From assembly GCA_015179025.1 (NCBI GenBank), contig WHUX01000114.1, positions 62,001 through 126,000 on the forward strand: DNA of 64,000 nucleotides, given 5' to 3'. Shown here in pieces: positions 23,276 to 33,893 of the stretch. The first letter of the stretch is position 1, and each line of letters starts with the position of its first letter. Both the position numbers and the translations under genes were made by a program. The stretch is from Terfezia claveryi (lineage: Eukaryota; Ascomycota; Pezizomycetes; Pezizales; Pezizaceae). The notes beneath the pieces were generated by a model that ran no database searches, was not told the origin of the DNA, and was given only the letters and a program-made list of their open reading frames with translations.

Positions 23276-24509
23276 ATGCCTCTTCACCTATTACCCAAGA
23301 AATCCTGGAGTGCGTCCGCTGAAGCCCCTTAATAGTGTCACTGATCGTTACTAATTACTCAAGTTAGATGTTTATAATGCCGACAATATTGAACGTGTAA
23401 GGCGCGACGAGGAGATTGCACGAAAGAAGGAGGAAGAGGAGGAGACGAAGATGAAGCAGGAGGATGCGGACAGGAGAATGATGGAGCTGAGGAAGCGGGC
23501 ATTAGAGCGACAAGATGGAACTGTTTCTTCAGTTGGAGGAGGAGAAGGAGGCGAGAAATTACTGACAGGTGGGGTCGACAGGGGCTCGGTCAGTGAGAAA
23601 AGCGCGATGGCGAGTGGGATTAAGGGAAATAAGGATGAGAGGCGGAATGCATTATTTGCAACTGGAGGCCCCTATAGGAGTGGAAGTACCTTCCATATGC
23701 AGGAACCTCAGGGCTATAGAGAAGATTCCTTCATTACTCCTCAAGTTCACAGGTCTCTCACGGACAAATCAGGACATATCAATCTTTTCTCAGAGCACCC
23801 TTCTGGGTCCAGAAAACTCTCAAACTCAGAAAAAAATTTGGAGCATGAGAAAGAAAAGGCGGAGAAAGAGGCTAGAATTGCGGAGCAATTCAACATGGCT
23901 CTAGGCAAATCAGCAGGGGAGCTACGGCCTTGGTATGTCAATGTGGATAAAGTTGGTGAGAAACAGGAGCGGAGGACCGAGAAACAAGGAGAAATTGAGA
24001 AGCGTAGAGGTGAAAAATTCAAGAATATCAATGACCCCATGTCGGTGATGAGGAGGGGAGTGAGACAGCTGAAAGGAGTAGAAGAAGCAAGAAAGAGAAT
24101 CGAGAGAGAAAGGAAATATGAACTGGAAAGGCAGAAGATGGAGAATGAAGAATTGGAGGGATTTTGTCTAAATGGACCACCGGCAACACAAGATCACTCG
24201 TCACTGTTACAACTGGATAGTTCCCGAAATGGCAGACTAGGAAAGGGCGGGAGGCAGAGAAGTAGGAGCAGAGACTATAGGCCGAGCAAACACAAACACC
24301 GGCAGAGTAGAAGCCCTGAAAGCAGCTCGGACACAGCTAAGAACAGAAAACGACGGCATAAAGATAGGTGCTATTCAAGGGATAGGGACCAGAGGGGGGA
24401 GCGCAACCGGGGCCTTGACAGTAACGGAAAGAGTGGCTGTAAGCATCACAGGAGTAGCGGAAATGACCGGAGAGGAAGTACGCAAGGTCGTGATAGGGAG
24501 TCAGGATAG
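23276..24509 (+). CDS. LENG1-like / Cir_N-domain splicing-related protein
   Basis: Exon 1 is 23276-23309 and exon 2 is 23368-24509 (intron GTGCGT...GTTAG, 58 bp), giving 391 aa. The splice builds the Cir_N signature (LLPKKSW then NVYNADNIERVRRDE), followed by a long charged coiled coil. The middle block (HINLFSEHPSG, ...MALGKSAGELRPWYV, DPMSVMRRGVRQL) follows the order seen in leukocyte receptor cluster member 1 homologues. The C-terminus is rich in Arg, Ser, Lys and His (RSRSRDYRPSKHKHRQSRS), an RS-like domain typical of nuclear splicing proteins. The expected role is spliceosome-associated, and this is inference from the domain. The short first exon is easy to miss. The stop is at 24507-24509. 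Confidence 0.85.
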
Positions 24510-25499
24510 AAATGGGAGGGCTAGCGTGAAAGGGAAGGAGAATAACGGAGGAAGGAGGCTGGAGCATGGTAGTGGTTTGGGGTACAATTGAGGCACGTGC
24601 GGAGTAGTGAAAGATGCATTAACTGCCCGTTACGAATTATAGTATTAGAGCGCCGTGACGCTATGGGTCGTTGAGCGGATAATCCAGCCTTGTCTCCTGA
24701 ATTATTGCACAGAAAATATTCGCTTTCAAGTTATTGAGCTGGGCAGCCGACTGATTAATGTATTGCCCTGTTGTCTTACAAATATAAAAATCAGCGAAGT
24801 TGCTAATATATCATGAGTGGTAGACTTATGCACAAGTTCCCCTAGTCTGGTTGCACTACCCCTCACATTCCCCATTGCTTTTTATTTTATTGCACCTGTC
24901 GTCGTCCTAGCTTAGTCATCATATGGTTGCCGGTGGTCTACTTCTTTTACGAAGATGCCCCCATGCAATGTGACTTACCAGCCGACTACACCGTGACAAT
25001 TACCCCCACCCTTATACTGCGTCTCGGAATATGCCTCGGATCAGGTGGATATACGTACCTTAAGTTTTTTTTTATGCAAGTCCCGGGAATATGACGTGCG
25101 TTGCTTTTGCCGGCCAAATCCATATGTGCTTGCGAAGGCCAGATTCCCCGCACCATGCCAAGGGAGAAATCTATATCTGTCCTAGCGTATGAGCCTCATT
25201 AGTCACATGAGGCACGAGCCTCATGACCATTAAGTGTAGCGCACCTCAGAACCTAGTCACTTGTAAAAAGAGCTGGCCTTGCCAACAACAATAACGCATG
25301 CATGAGGTGTTCGTGATGAGCGAGATTATTCATGTCCACTATGCCATAGGAGGAAAGCGCACGTCATATATACATAACACGCTTCTTGCATAGGCTCAGA
25401 ACTAACTCACGACTACATAGGAGATAGGTATATTGAACATGTTCCACAGTGGTATTTGAAAGGTTTTCTCGATTTTTTTCCTAATGTCAATTGAGACAC
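24510..25499. other. Non-coding interval
   Basis: No gene recognised. There are short local repeats such as GAGCCTCAT with ATGAGGC near 25190-25230. Confidence 0.45.
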
Positions 25500-25641
25500 A
25501 TCATCCAGGATGTGCTCCAAGGCTTGAAATGGCTACACAATCATGATTATGTTCATCGTGATATTCGCTGGGATAATATTATTATTGACAGATTCCTGAT
25601 AGAGCCTTCACAAAGAGGAGAGAGAGAGGGCCAACAAGACT
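25500..25641 (+). pseudogene. Protein kinase C-lobe fragment (HRD loop)
   Basis: The plus strand reads IIQDVLQGLKWLHNHDYVHR followed by DIRWDNIIID. The HRD aspartate and the asparagine of the catalytic loop are present, and a stop follows within 12 codons. There is no N-lobe upstream and no DFG downstream. It points towards the CRN-type gene on the other strand. The HRDIRWDN form recurs in kinases linked to fungal effector-like proteins. Confidence 0.6.
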
Positions 25642-25727
25642 AAGAGAGAGAAGTTAAATAACACTCGACCGGAAAAAAAGAAACGGACGGAAAAAAAACT
25701 CAAAAGACCCACCGGACCCAACTAGAC

Positions 25728-27367
25728 TTAGAGAGAGGGGGGAGAGGGACAGATGAGACAACAATATGTGAGAGAGAAGAAATAATAACCAACGAAAAAA
25801 CAAAATGAAGAGAAGACTCTGTTTTTTTCTGTACCCAAACTGCACTCACTAACGATTGTCATCACTTGTCGATTTTTGCTTTTTTGGATCGCAGGTTCAG
25901 ATGCCGTTGGCTGCTCCAGCCCTTCCTTCAACAGCCAATTGATAATTCCGCTGATCTGTTTCACTTTCTCCTTTTGGAACTCATCTTCAACCATCCCCTG
26001 GTATTTCTTCGATACCTTGGGTATATGGCCTGCGATATACTCCAAAAAATACCAGTGTTCTACATCGGTGGCGATACCAAAACAACGAGATTTTTCACTG
26101 GTTTCACCTCGTTTGCGCTTCCGGTTATACTCCAAAGCAGATCTAATTTCCATAGCATTCTGGGCTATGCCTTGCATGTATTCCTCTTCCTTCACCTCCG
26201 TAACACCCAAGATTTCGCCATCTCGTAACTCGATTGAATAGTCCACATTCCCCTTTGCTTTTGAACCTTCTACGTATCTTTCCGCCAAAACTAGGAGTTG
26301 AGAATTGAAGGATTTTGCTATGGCGTGGAGGATACAGTAAACATAGATTGACTTGTGAGCTTCAGAACCCTGACCAACTAGTGTCAATGCCGTGCGACTA
26401 TTCAATCCGTCTATGAGATAAGAGAAGAGCTCCTCATCGATGTGATTATATTCGCATTGAAATACCGGAAACTGACTAAGTGGATTCTCGGGGTCATACG
26501 AGTGTGCACACCTCCTCCATCTTAAAAGTCACTAAAGACTTTCACATCACTTTTCGGATCAACTATGAGAGTCGTATCCTTTGTCGCAGTTATTGCTTGG
26601 AGGAAATCTCGCAGCTCCGCATCAGTCAGTGGTTCGGCAATCTTGACACCATTTTTTTCGAAAATGAAACGATCCGTGTCCTTCACTCTGTCATGATGGT
26701 GGGTGATGAAGGTCACTAGATCGGCTAGTGTCACGGTATTTATGTTCACGAGCCAAGGGGTTGAAGTGGACCTATTTGGTTTAACAATGATTTGGAATAC
26801 TTGTCTTTCTAGGCTCTCCTCAAGCTCCCATAGTCTGTGCAACTCATCGAGCGATTTGGTAGATATGCCAGACTGCGAGGCTGATTCTCCAGTTCCTTTT
26901 ACGACAGCTTGAAGGATGATCAGCACAAGATATTGGTTGTGGTAGGGGTAAGTTGACATACCTTGTGGTTGTGTTAACGCGTTGATGAGAAGCTCGATAG
27001 TGCCTGCTGTACCGAGATGCAACCCATAAAACGTTGTAAGCTCGTTCTTGGTCAGTAGAAGGAGTACAAGACCAGAGACCCTTTCTTCATAGAGCCGAGT
27101 GATATCTTCATCCTCAAGGTCATATTCTTCCTTGTTTGCTTCGAGATATTTTTTTACATCCCCCCGTTTCCACTTCCAGGGATTGAGTTGATTAAGCTCG
27201 GGTGGGATGGTGGCAGTGGACACGTCAAGAGTGTGAGAGGCGCTGGTGGTGAGGTTTACTGGGGTTGAATCTGCTGGAATGCAATTCACTGGGAGGAACG
27301 TCCTGGGGTTCGCCGCGGAGGGGTTCCCAGGGGGTTCCCCTGCTTTGCACTTGCTGCTGGAGGACAT
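25728..27367 (-). CDS. Crinkler-type protein: SAM-like, ubiquitin-like and PD-(D/E)XK nuclease domains
   Basis: Two coding blocks lie on the minus strand. Block 1 (27367 to about 26530) has a Ser/Pro-rich N-terminus, a SAM-like helical domain (WKRGDVKKYLEANKEEYDL ... LGTAGTIELLINAL, about residues 65-135) and a ubiquitin-like region (about 195-280, FQIIVKPNRS...KNGVKIAEPL). Block 2 (about 26475 to 25728) reads GSEAHKSIYVYCILH, DYSIELRDGE, GVTEVK. This is a restriction-endonuclease-like core (D ... E-x-K), as in the REase domains of CRN proteins. A short intron between them is needed; its donor is uncertain because a stop lies at 26522-26524. The start is the ATG at 27367. The C-terminal end is uncertain. 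Such proteins are thought to act in nuclei of hosts or rivals, and this is inference. Confidence 0.65.
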
Positions 27368-27376
27368 TCTGGGCAA

Positions 27377-28188
27377 TTTTCTATGGCTTTTGCGTTTGGT
27401 GGGGAAAGAAGAACGTGGGGTGGGGAGATGGGAGTGACAGATAGCTTTCGGTTGTACTTAACCAAGCTGTGATGATACGCTCGGAGAGGGCCGGGTCTTG
27501 GTATGAGACTACTGTGATGACTTACTTAGGTAAGCTCTCTTCATCCTTTCGTCATTACTTAATTCATATGCTGGTCTGAGAAGCGAGGCTAGTCTGAACT
27601 TGACATGTCTGAATTTCGACATGTCTGAACTAGCATACACTTGACTTGTCCCAATTATAGTCTGGCGGGCTCGTTCTAAATTACACACTTGCCATATCAG
27701 AATTAGCATAAGCTTGAGCGTTAGCATATATTTGAGTGTGGTTGCTTATATGAGTTGTGTTTGTTACTGATTCCATACGTAAATTCTACGTAATTGGCTA
27801 TGCAGCTTGGTGCCGTCAGCCAAGCCGGGTGGATACGTTAATCTATGTCGTCATCTTGTATCCCACTGTCTGCGGATGTGTCTCTGCATTTTACCGGGGC
27901 AATGGTCTGTGTACCTGAATCAGACATGGGTGGTGACGGGACTCGTGGAGGTGGATCCAGGGGTCTTCGGTGAGTCATGCACGAAGCTTGTCCATCTCCT
28001 CTTCCCGCTCTGTCCTCCACCTTCACCAACTTGTCATGCGACGTATCGCCTCATTACTCAGCCTATTGGTCTCCCACTTTACTCGTCCCCATTCTTCTTC
28101 CGCCTGTCACGGGGGCCCTATGGACTCTATTGCGGACACTCCAACCATAACTACTAGGACGGCCGTGTCCTTCTGCCGCAACAAATAC
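27377..28188. other. Interval with no recognised gene
   Basis: Short open frames on both strands, none with a domain. The motif GACATGTCTGAA occurs twice near 27600-27625. Confidence 0.45.
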
Positions 28189-28190
28189 TA

Positions 28191-28838
28191 GGGGTAATCA
28201 CGTCAAATCTTTTTTCAAGTTTGTTCATGCACAAATTTTTTAGTGCAAGCCACAAGCTAACCAAGATAGTCTACTAGACGTGATTGCCCCCAAGTTGCAA
28301 CATGGTTTGGTTTCTATGTCATACAATCGCAACCATGCCCCGAAAATCAGAAAAAGCTCAGACTCTAGACGATATCGATGCTGCAGTTAAGGTTTCAGCA
28401 TGTTCGTGTTTATTGGTGTCAGATATAGAAGATGAAGAAATAGAGGAAGAAGTAGAAGAAGAGCATATCGAGGATCTTCTTAAGGTACAAGATATCATTG
28501 CTGCCCTCCGGTATATTTTCCCATGATGCCAGTGCTGGTAGGCATGACATTGATGTCCTTGATGCCTATATTTAAGAATACCCTGAGACTGCGTTCGTTG
28601 CATTGTTTCGCATGCATCATGGTCTCTGTTATATTCGCCATATTTATGGTATTTCAGATGCAAAGATTGGAACTTGGAATTGTTGGAACTTTGGAACCAT
28701 ACGATTTCGTATGGTTCGAACATCTATTGACGCCACCATGGAAGTTGGCCAATGAGGACGTTTGCCAAGTGCCAAGGTGTGACACTTGAAAGTCTTGTGC
28801 ATGAACAAACTTGAAAAAACTTTTGACGTGATTACCCC
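28191..28838 (+). mobile_element. Small TIR DNA transposon with transposase N-terminal relic
   Basis: Terminal inverted repeats of about 45 bp (28191-28235 and 28794-28838, about two mismatches) begin GGGGTAATCACGTCAAA. The flanking dinucleotide is TA on both sides (28189-28190 and 28839-28840), consistent with a TA target duplication. Inside, MPRKSEKAQ, an acidic stretch, RHDIDVLDAYI, a stop and FVALFRMHH relate it to the relic at 5537-6346. A third TIR-like end (GACGTGATTGCCCC, about 28279-28293) lies inside. There is no catalytic domain, so the element is non-autonomous. Confidence 0.75.
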
Positions 28839-28978
28839 TACTATTCCGCAACTCAGAATATATTCATATAGCAGTACAATTCAATTCACTCAGTCTTCAG
28901 ACTGACGATTTCCCAACGACTGACCTTATCCCACAACCCGGGATAACTCGTATGCTGTATAAAACGCCAACTAGACCT

Positions 28979-30779
28979 CTAGACCTCTAAGCCAGAAAAC
29001 ATTTCTTCAAACATAAAAACATCATGTTCTTTCCTGATAGAACGCAAACCCATTGCATCCGGGTGCTGAGGTATCTCGGGGTTAATTGATATAGGGTAAT
29101 TAACCATTCCGTCCCTACCAGCCCAGTCCCAATCAATCAAAACAACATGTAGCAAAGACTCGGAGTGTTCTCTCCGAGCCATAACATTCACCTTTCGTAT
29201 ATCACCACCATGCACGTATCCACGGCTATGCAACTTCTCTATTATATTCTTTACCTTGTCCCTAATATGCACATAAGGTCTGATTTCTTCCAGCGTTTGA
29301 TAACCAGTCATATACTCCATCACCACCATGTGCCATCCACCAGCCAAAGATTCAAATCCGTACAACTTTGGCACGATGCCTAAATCCCCACATGCCTTAT
29401 GAATTGTTCCATTGTAGTGTTGGGAAAATTTGACAAGGAAACTGCTAGGCAAGCTTTCCTTCTTTTCATTGATGTCGACAAGAAACAAAAGCTGATAAGG
29501 ATCCAAAGGCTCATGGTATGTGAATTCGATATTGATACTGGTTGTTATTAGCTTGAACGAATCATACAGAAATTTTCGCTGTTTCGGAGTAATTTTGGGT
29601 AGCGGGTTGTTGTAGTATACCCTCATTCGAGGGCTTTCTTGAGAGCATGGAAGATTCGAACAAAATCTTCAAGTCGAGTAGACGCGCATGAGAGAGAGAG
29701 CGTGAAATGGTACGGATCCACAGTAATAATCAGGTCAGCAAAAATCTCTGTATAAATACTTAGTTCAGTTCCATGGAGTTGGACAAGAAAGCAAGGGAGC
29801 CTAGTCGTTGTAGAAAAAGTATCCCAATTTAAGAGGATGTATTGCAAGTAATAAGTCTGGTTTTGAACATGTGGGTTACCACTGCTACCACACTCCTTTT
29901 TTACTTCCAGATTTAATGCAATGAATTGCTTGAGAAACCAAGTGCCGTCCGTCATTGAAGTTGAACCATCGAGCCCGACACAATAAAGGTAGTAGCCAAA
30001 GTATTCGTTAAAAAGGTCTCTGGCGGCCCCCGCCCTCTCTGCCTCTGTGGGAGGAAAATTACACATCTCTATGCGGAGACGATTCACAAAAAGGTAATCT
30101 TCAGGGGTGGGATTGGAGTCTCGACAGTCATCGAAAAACTCTCCAAACTGGATGAAGTAGTTCTGTAGGGATTCCGGTCGCTGATGCTGGTCGGTGGTCA
30201 AGGTAGGTTGGCTTGTTGGAATTTTGCTTCCAATTCTTTGCAACCTCACTCGGAGAAGGAACTTTCTTTATTCTATTCTTGTATGCATTGTCTGAATGAG
30301 CCTCCGTCTTAGCTTTCTTGGAAGGGAGTTCATCTAGACACAGTTAGGGCAATGCAGAAAGCCAAACCGTGCGTGACAGGAGAGTTCCACTTACCAGCAG
30401 GAAGAGCTTCAGCTTTGACAGTACATTTAGCAAATATGCGTGCTTAAAAGGAATAAGTGTTACTTACCAGGACGCTTCATTGCAAGTGGATTGTTAACTC
30501 AGGGAGGCTGCCCTGAAAGTGGTCCTTTATGATGTGCTGTATTTTAGCTGATCCCGGAAGCTCATCGTCATCCTTGAAAATGAACTCATTCCTCGCTTTT
30601 TTGGTGTCGGGGATGTTAGCAACGCAAAGCTGGAGCTGGTGTGCATCAAAGCCGTTGAAGCAGTTGGGGTTTGTGGTCAAAATAGCATTTTTGAGGTGTC
30701 CGATGGTTTTATTCCGGTCAATGTCGATGACAAAGGAACTTGGGTCCCCATGGACCCAACAAATCAGCGTGGTTTCCAT
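28979..30779 (-). pseudogene. Crinkler (CRN) gene: header, nuclease-like and kinase domains, frame broken
   Basis: On the minus strand, 30779-30477 encodes a CRN ubiquitin-like header (ICWVHGDPSSFVIDIDRN, DELPGSAKI). Small spliced segments follow (about 30400 and 30320-30180: LPSKKAKTEA, PSPSEVAKNW, DHRPASATG). Next comes a nuclease-like block to 29623 (EFFDDCRDSNP, IALNLEVKKE), then a kinase-like block 29626-28979 (GYVHGGDIRKVNVMA, VVLIDWDWAG). The frame is lost after the header (stop at 30477), within the nuclease block (about 30150), and at the nuclease-kinase junction, where TGA and ATG overlap as ATGA (29623-29626). Each block is itself conserved. It is probably a recent pseudogene, or a gene with unrecognised introns. 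The header-REase-kinase order is a known CRN architecture. Confidence 0.7.
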
Positions 30780-31211
30780 AGTGCTGGAGCCGGAGTTAAG
30801 CAGCTCCTGGAGCTTTGATGAAGGGGCGGCTGATGAGTGGGTCGTGATGGGTCATGGAGTTTAAGGAGGAGGGCAGGAAGGCGAGAACAAGGATGTTGAA
30901 AATGGCGCACCAAGTGTTCCGCCAAGCCGTCAACCCTAGTACTGCGGTGGGTGACCACGCGATAAAGTCTCCCATCGCAGCACTAAACAGGCAATCTGCA
31001 ATTAGAGACGTTCCGCACCCTGGTCTGGCGGACAATGCAACTTTAGTCACGCCACCTCCTACCCTGGTAGCGCTAGATGTCCGCCGAAGAATCGTTTTTA
31101 CAACCCTGCCAGTCTTAAGCAGTCGGTGCGGCACCAGTGCCGGGATTTAGAGTAAGCAAAATTTTCACTTAACCGCATTCCGCCATTTGTTGTTGTTTTT
31201 AGCGCGGTAAA
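30780..31211. other. Interval between CRN pseudogene and Helitron end
   Basis: Upstream flank of the CRN pseudogene. No gene or array recognised. Confidence 0.45.
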
Positions 31212-31226
31212 CTAGAGATATTCTAA

Positions 31227-31264
31227 GGGCAAAAAATATGCTATCGATAGCATATTTTTTGCCC
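31227..31264. terminator. 38-bp perfect palindrome, probable Helitron 3' hairpin
   Basis: GGGCAAAAAATATGCTAT and its exact complement meet at ATCGAT. On the minus strand it is followed by TTAGAATATCTCTAG, then T. Subterminal hairpins 10-12 nt before CTRR define Helitron 3' ends. Confidence 0.75.
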
Positions 31265-31740
31265 GGCGGACATCTCACCCTGGTCCCATATCCTTGCTGC
31301 TCACATGATATGGTCGGGTTGCTGTGGATACAAGCCGCCAGGCCAGGGTGCAGAACGTCTCTATTATTTTCCCTGGCATTGCTTGGTTACCTTTTTGGGA
31401 AGTCACACTAGTGAGTCCCGATTTGGCCCCTACCATTTCTGGTCTGGCAGACTACCATTTTAGGAATCGTGCTACTCCTCCTCTTTTGGCACACCACGCC
31501 AGTACTCTACACCACCACACTAGTACTTGTTCTCGTGCCAAGACTCTAGGTATCTGTCGCGAAATAATTATTTCTGCTGCGCCAGCTAAGAGTCTGGTAG
31601 TAAACACCTCCGAAATTAGAGACCTTTCACACTCTCATCTAGACCAACTGGCACCCCGGCCACACCCCTGCTACACCCTGGTCAACGCAACAGCTGTGGC
31701 TCAACACTTCATCCAGATCTTACAAGTGATCTAGCGTAGC

Positions 31741-32580
31741 TCAAGAACCATGGTACTCAAATGAACTCTTATATGGTTTTAGAGGGACTATACGCGGATG
31801 AGTTGGCAGAAAGCTTGGGCCAGAGTACTGATCAAGCTCCACTAACAGACAAGCTGGAAGTCCCTGTGGCTGTTCTCCCATGACAATACCTCGGATAGTA
31901 CCCATTGATCCATTCACAATACCGGTCTGGACCCACAGGTTCTTCGTAATCATCACTCTTGCTGAAATTGAGAGGAGCAGGTAAGGTGGAAGATCCCCAG
32001 TCAAATCCGCTTCTAATACACGTACTGCTGATATTATAGGTGCTGCCGCTGAGTGGGTTGCAATAGCTCTGTATACTGGCAATCTCATATCCAGTAGATG
32101 TTTTACATTATAAGTTTTGACCTCCTTCCTAGTGCACATTAGTGCAACAGCCTCATCAAAACTTTGCCGCTCCTCCATAGGCAATCCATCTAATACTCTT
32201 GACTGCACACAGAGCCAATCTTGTACCAACCATGCTCCATCTCTTGCACGCCCAAGGATCTCCCGGAAACGGGCTTGATTTTCAGACTCCCCACCCTGCC
32301 GCATGTTTACTTGGAGACGAACAAAGGTGTTGAATCTCTGGTATAGAAAATAGCCTCTGTCCTGTAACATCTTTGTAATAGCATTGACTTGACGGGTAGG
32401 CCCGGGTTTGATGTACATAGGAGTGTCTCCAACAGGTGGAAGTTGTGCATAATCCCCCATAAGTACCATATGGAGCCCACCAAAAAGTACCCCCCCCTGG
32501 TCAGGGAATGCCAATTGAAGCCTGCGATCTATACGGGCAAGAAATACCTGTCCTATCATTGATTTTTCATCAATGATCAT
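31741..32580 (-). pseudogene. Helitron 1 helicase, distal part
   Basis: The protein starts MIIDEKSMIGQVFLARIDRR, the Walker B-like DEKSM of PIF1/Helitron helicases. It includes GLHMVLMGDYAQLPPVGD (motif III), VNMRQG and ARVMITKNLWVQTGIVNGS (motif V region), then stops after SFEYHGS. The C-terminal GLTxVALSRV motif is missing. Its upstream half is 33894-35858, separated by the LINE. Confidence 0.85.
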
Positions 32581-32581
32581 A

Positions 32582-33880
32582 TTTTTTTTTTTTTTTTAAA
32601 TACTTAGTACTCCTATGCAGCCCCGTAAGGGGGACTATGAGGAGCCACGCGGAAGCCCGGTGGATTCAAGGGTAGGGCAAGTTAGTCTGCCAGACCCACG
32701 CAAACTAAATACAATGAAGAACCCAAAAGAGACGCGGCCCCATACTGTCACTAACGGACTGGCCGATGACTCGAGAGCCTGACTGAGCTCGCCTCGTAGG
32801 CCAAATCTGAAATAACTGTGAAGCTGTAAACTGAGAACTAATGAACTAAAGAACTTAAAGAACTGGGGAGATTAACAACAAAGGGGACTCGTGATAAATC
32901 GTGACTCGTGAAGATCCTCCGTCTAACTAGGAAAACTGTGACTGTGAAAACCGTGAGAACTGGCGTCTTCTATGTGAGCTCGCGGAACAGAAGCCCGAAA
33001 AAGGCCTCCGTGGCCTCATATGTCTCCTCTTCCTCCTTTCTCCACTCTGCTTTGTCGAGCTCCTCCCAGCTGTCCCTCCCCCCCAGAAGGATCCTCCGAA
33101 ACCGGTCGAAACGTGGGCACTCGAAGGTTATGTGATCTCCGGTCTCCGATGGATGTCCACATATGCACTCTGCTGACTCTGCTTTGCCGATATGCTGAAG
33201 CCAGCTCTTTTGTGGACCTCTGTTAGTCCGTAGCCACGTGTAGGCGGATAGGGCGTGGCGGTTCCATTCCATCCTCCTGGCCCCGTATCCCGACTTTGTT
33301 CTCGTTTCTTTCCGTGAAGCTTTAGAGAAGGCGCGGAGACCACCTTCTGTAGTTGTTCGCTCCTGGCCTGTGACCTCCCCCAAGTGGGATTGGAAATTCG
33401 CGATCGTGGCCCCTGACCCATGAGAGTTGGAAATCCCTATGTGGATTGTTAATCACCAGGGTCTTGATTCTTTTCTCGATACTGGACCTAGGTGGGGAGC
33501 CTGAGCTCATGTTGCGGACTGACTGGATTGCTGCTTGCGAATCTGACATAATTGCTAGCATGACCGAGTCCTCTTTCTCTAGCGCTAATTGTATCGCGAA
33601 GAGTTCGCCGTCTGCTACTGTGGCCTGGTCCCCTAGGTAGCCACCGTAGTCCTCGGGGGTGCCTCCCGTTCGGTCTTCGCTGTAGACCCCGCTTGCTATG
33701 ATGCTTTTCCGTCCGGTGCCATCTGTATAGCATACTCTCCAACCCTCTTCCTGGATAGATCCTATTCCTGCCACCCATGTACCTAGGTGTTTGGTTGCCT
33801 ATGTATATAAGCCAGAGGACTGGTGAAAGCGGGCTGCCTTGGGGAGCTCCTTGGTCCATATATCCTTTGCCTCTTATACG
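32582..33880 (-). mobile_element. 5'-truncated Tad-like LINE inserted in Helitron helicase
   Basis: In minus orientation it holds an RT C-terminal motif (APQGSPLSPVLWLIYIG), RNase H (CYTDGTGRKS, ADGELFAIQLALE, SDSQAAI, LSWVRGHD) in broken frames, and the LINE tail zinc knuckle (ECICGHPSETGDHITFECP). It ends in a poly-A tract (T run 32582-32597 on the plus strand). A 14-bp target duplication, CATCAATGATCATA, flanks it at 32568-32581 and 33881-33894. Removing the insert would bring together RVMIID and DEKSMIG of the helicase. Confidence 0.92.
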
Positions 33881-33893
33881 CATCAATGATCAT

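Noticed and set aside
27838..28191. Pro-rich frames around 27.8-28.2 kb
   Set aside because: Overlapping frames on both strands with no motif and no splice signals of note. Probably chance in GC-richer DNA.
29620..30480. Programmed -1 frameshifting in the CRN gene
   Set aside because: No slippery heptamer at either break, and a third break with the opposite shift exists near 30150. Decay is simpler.
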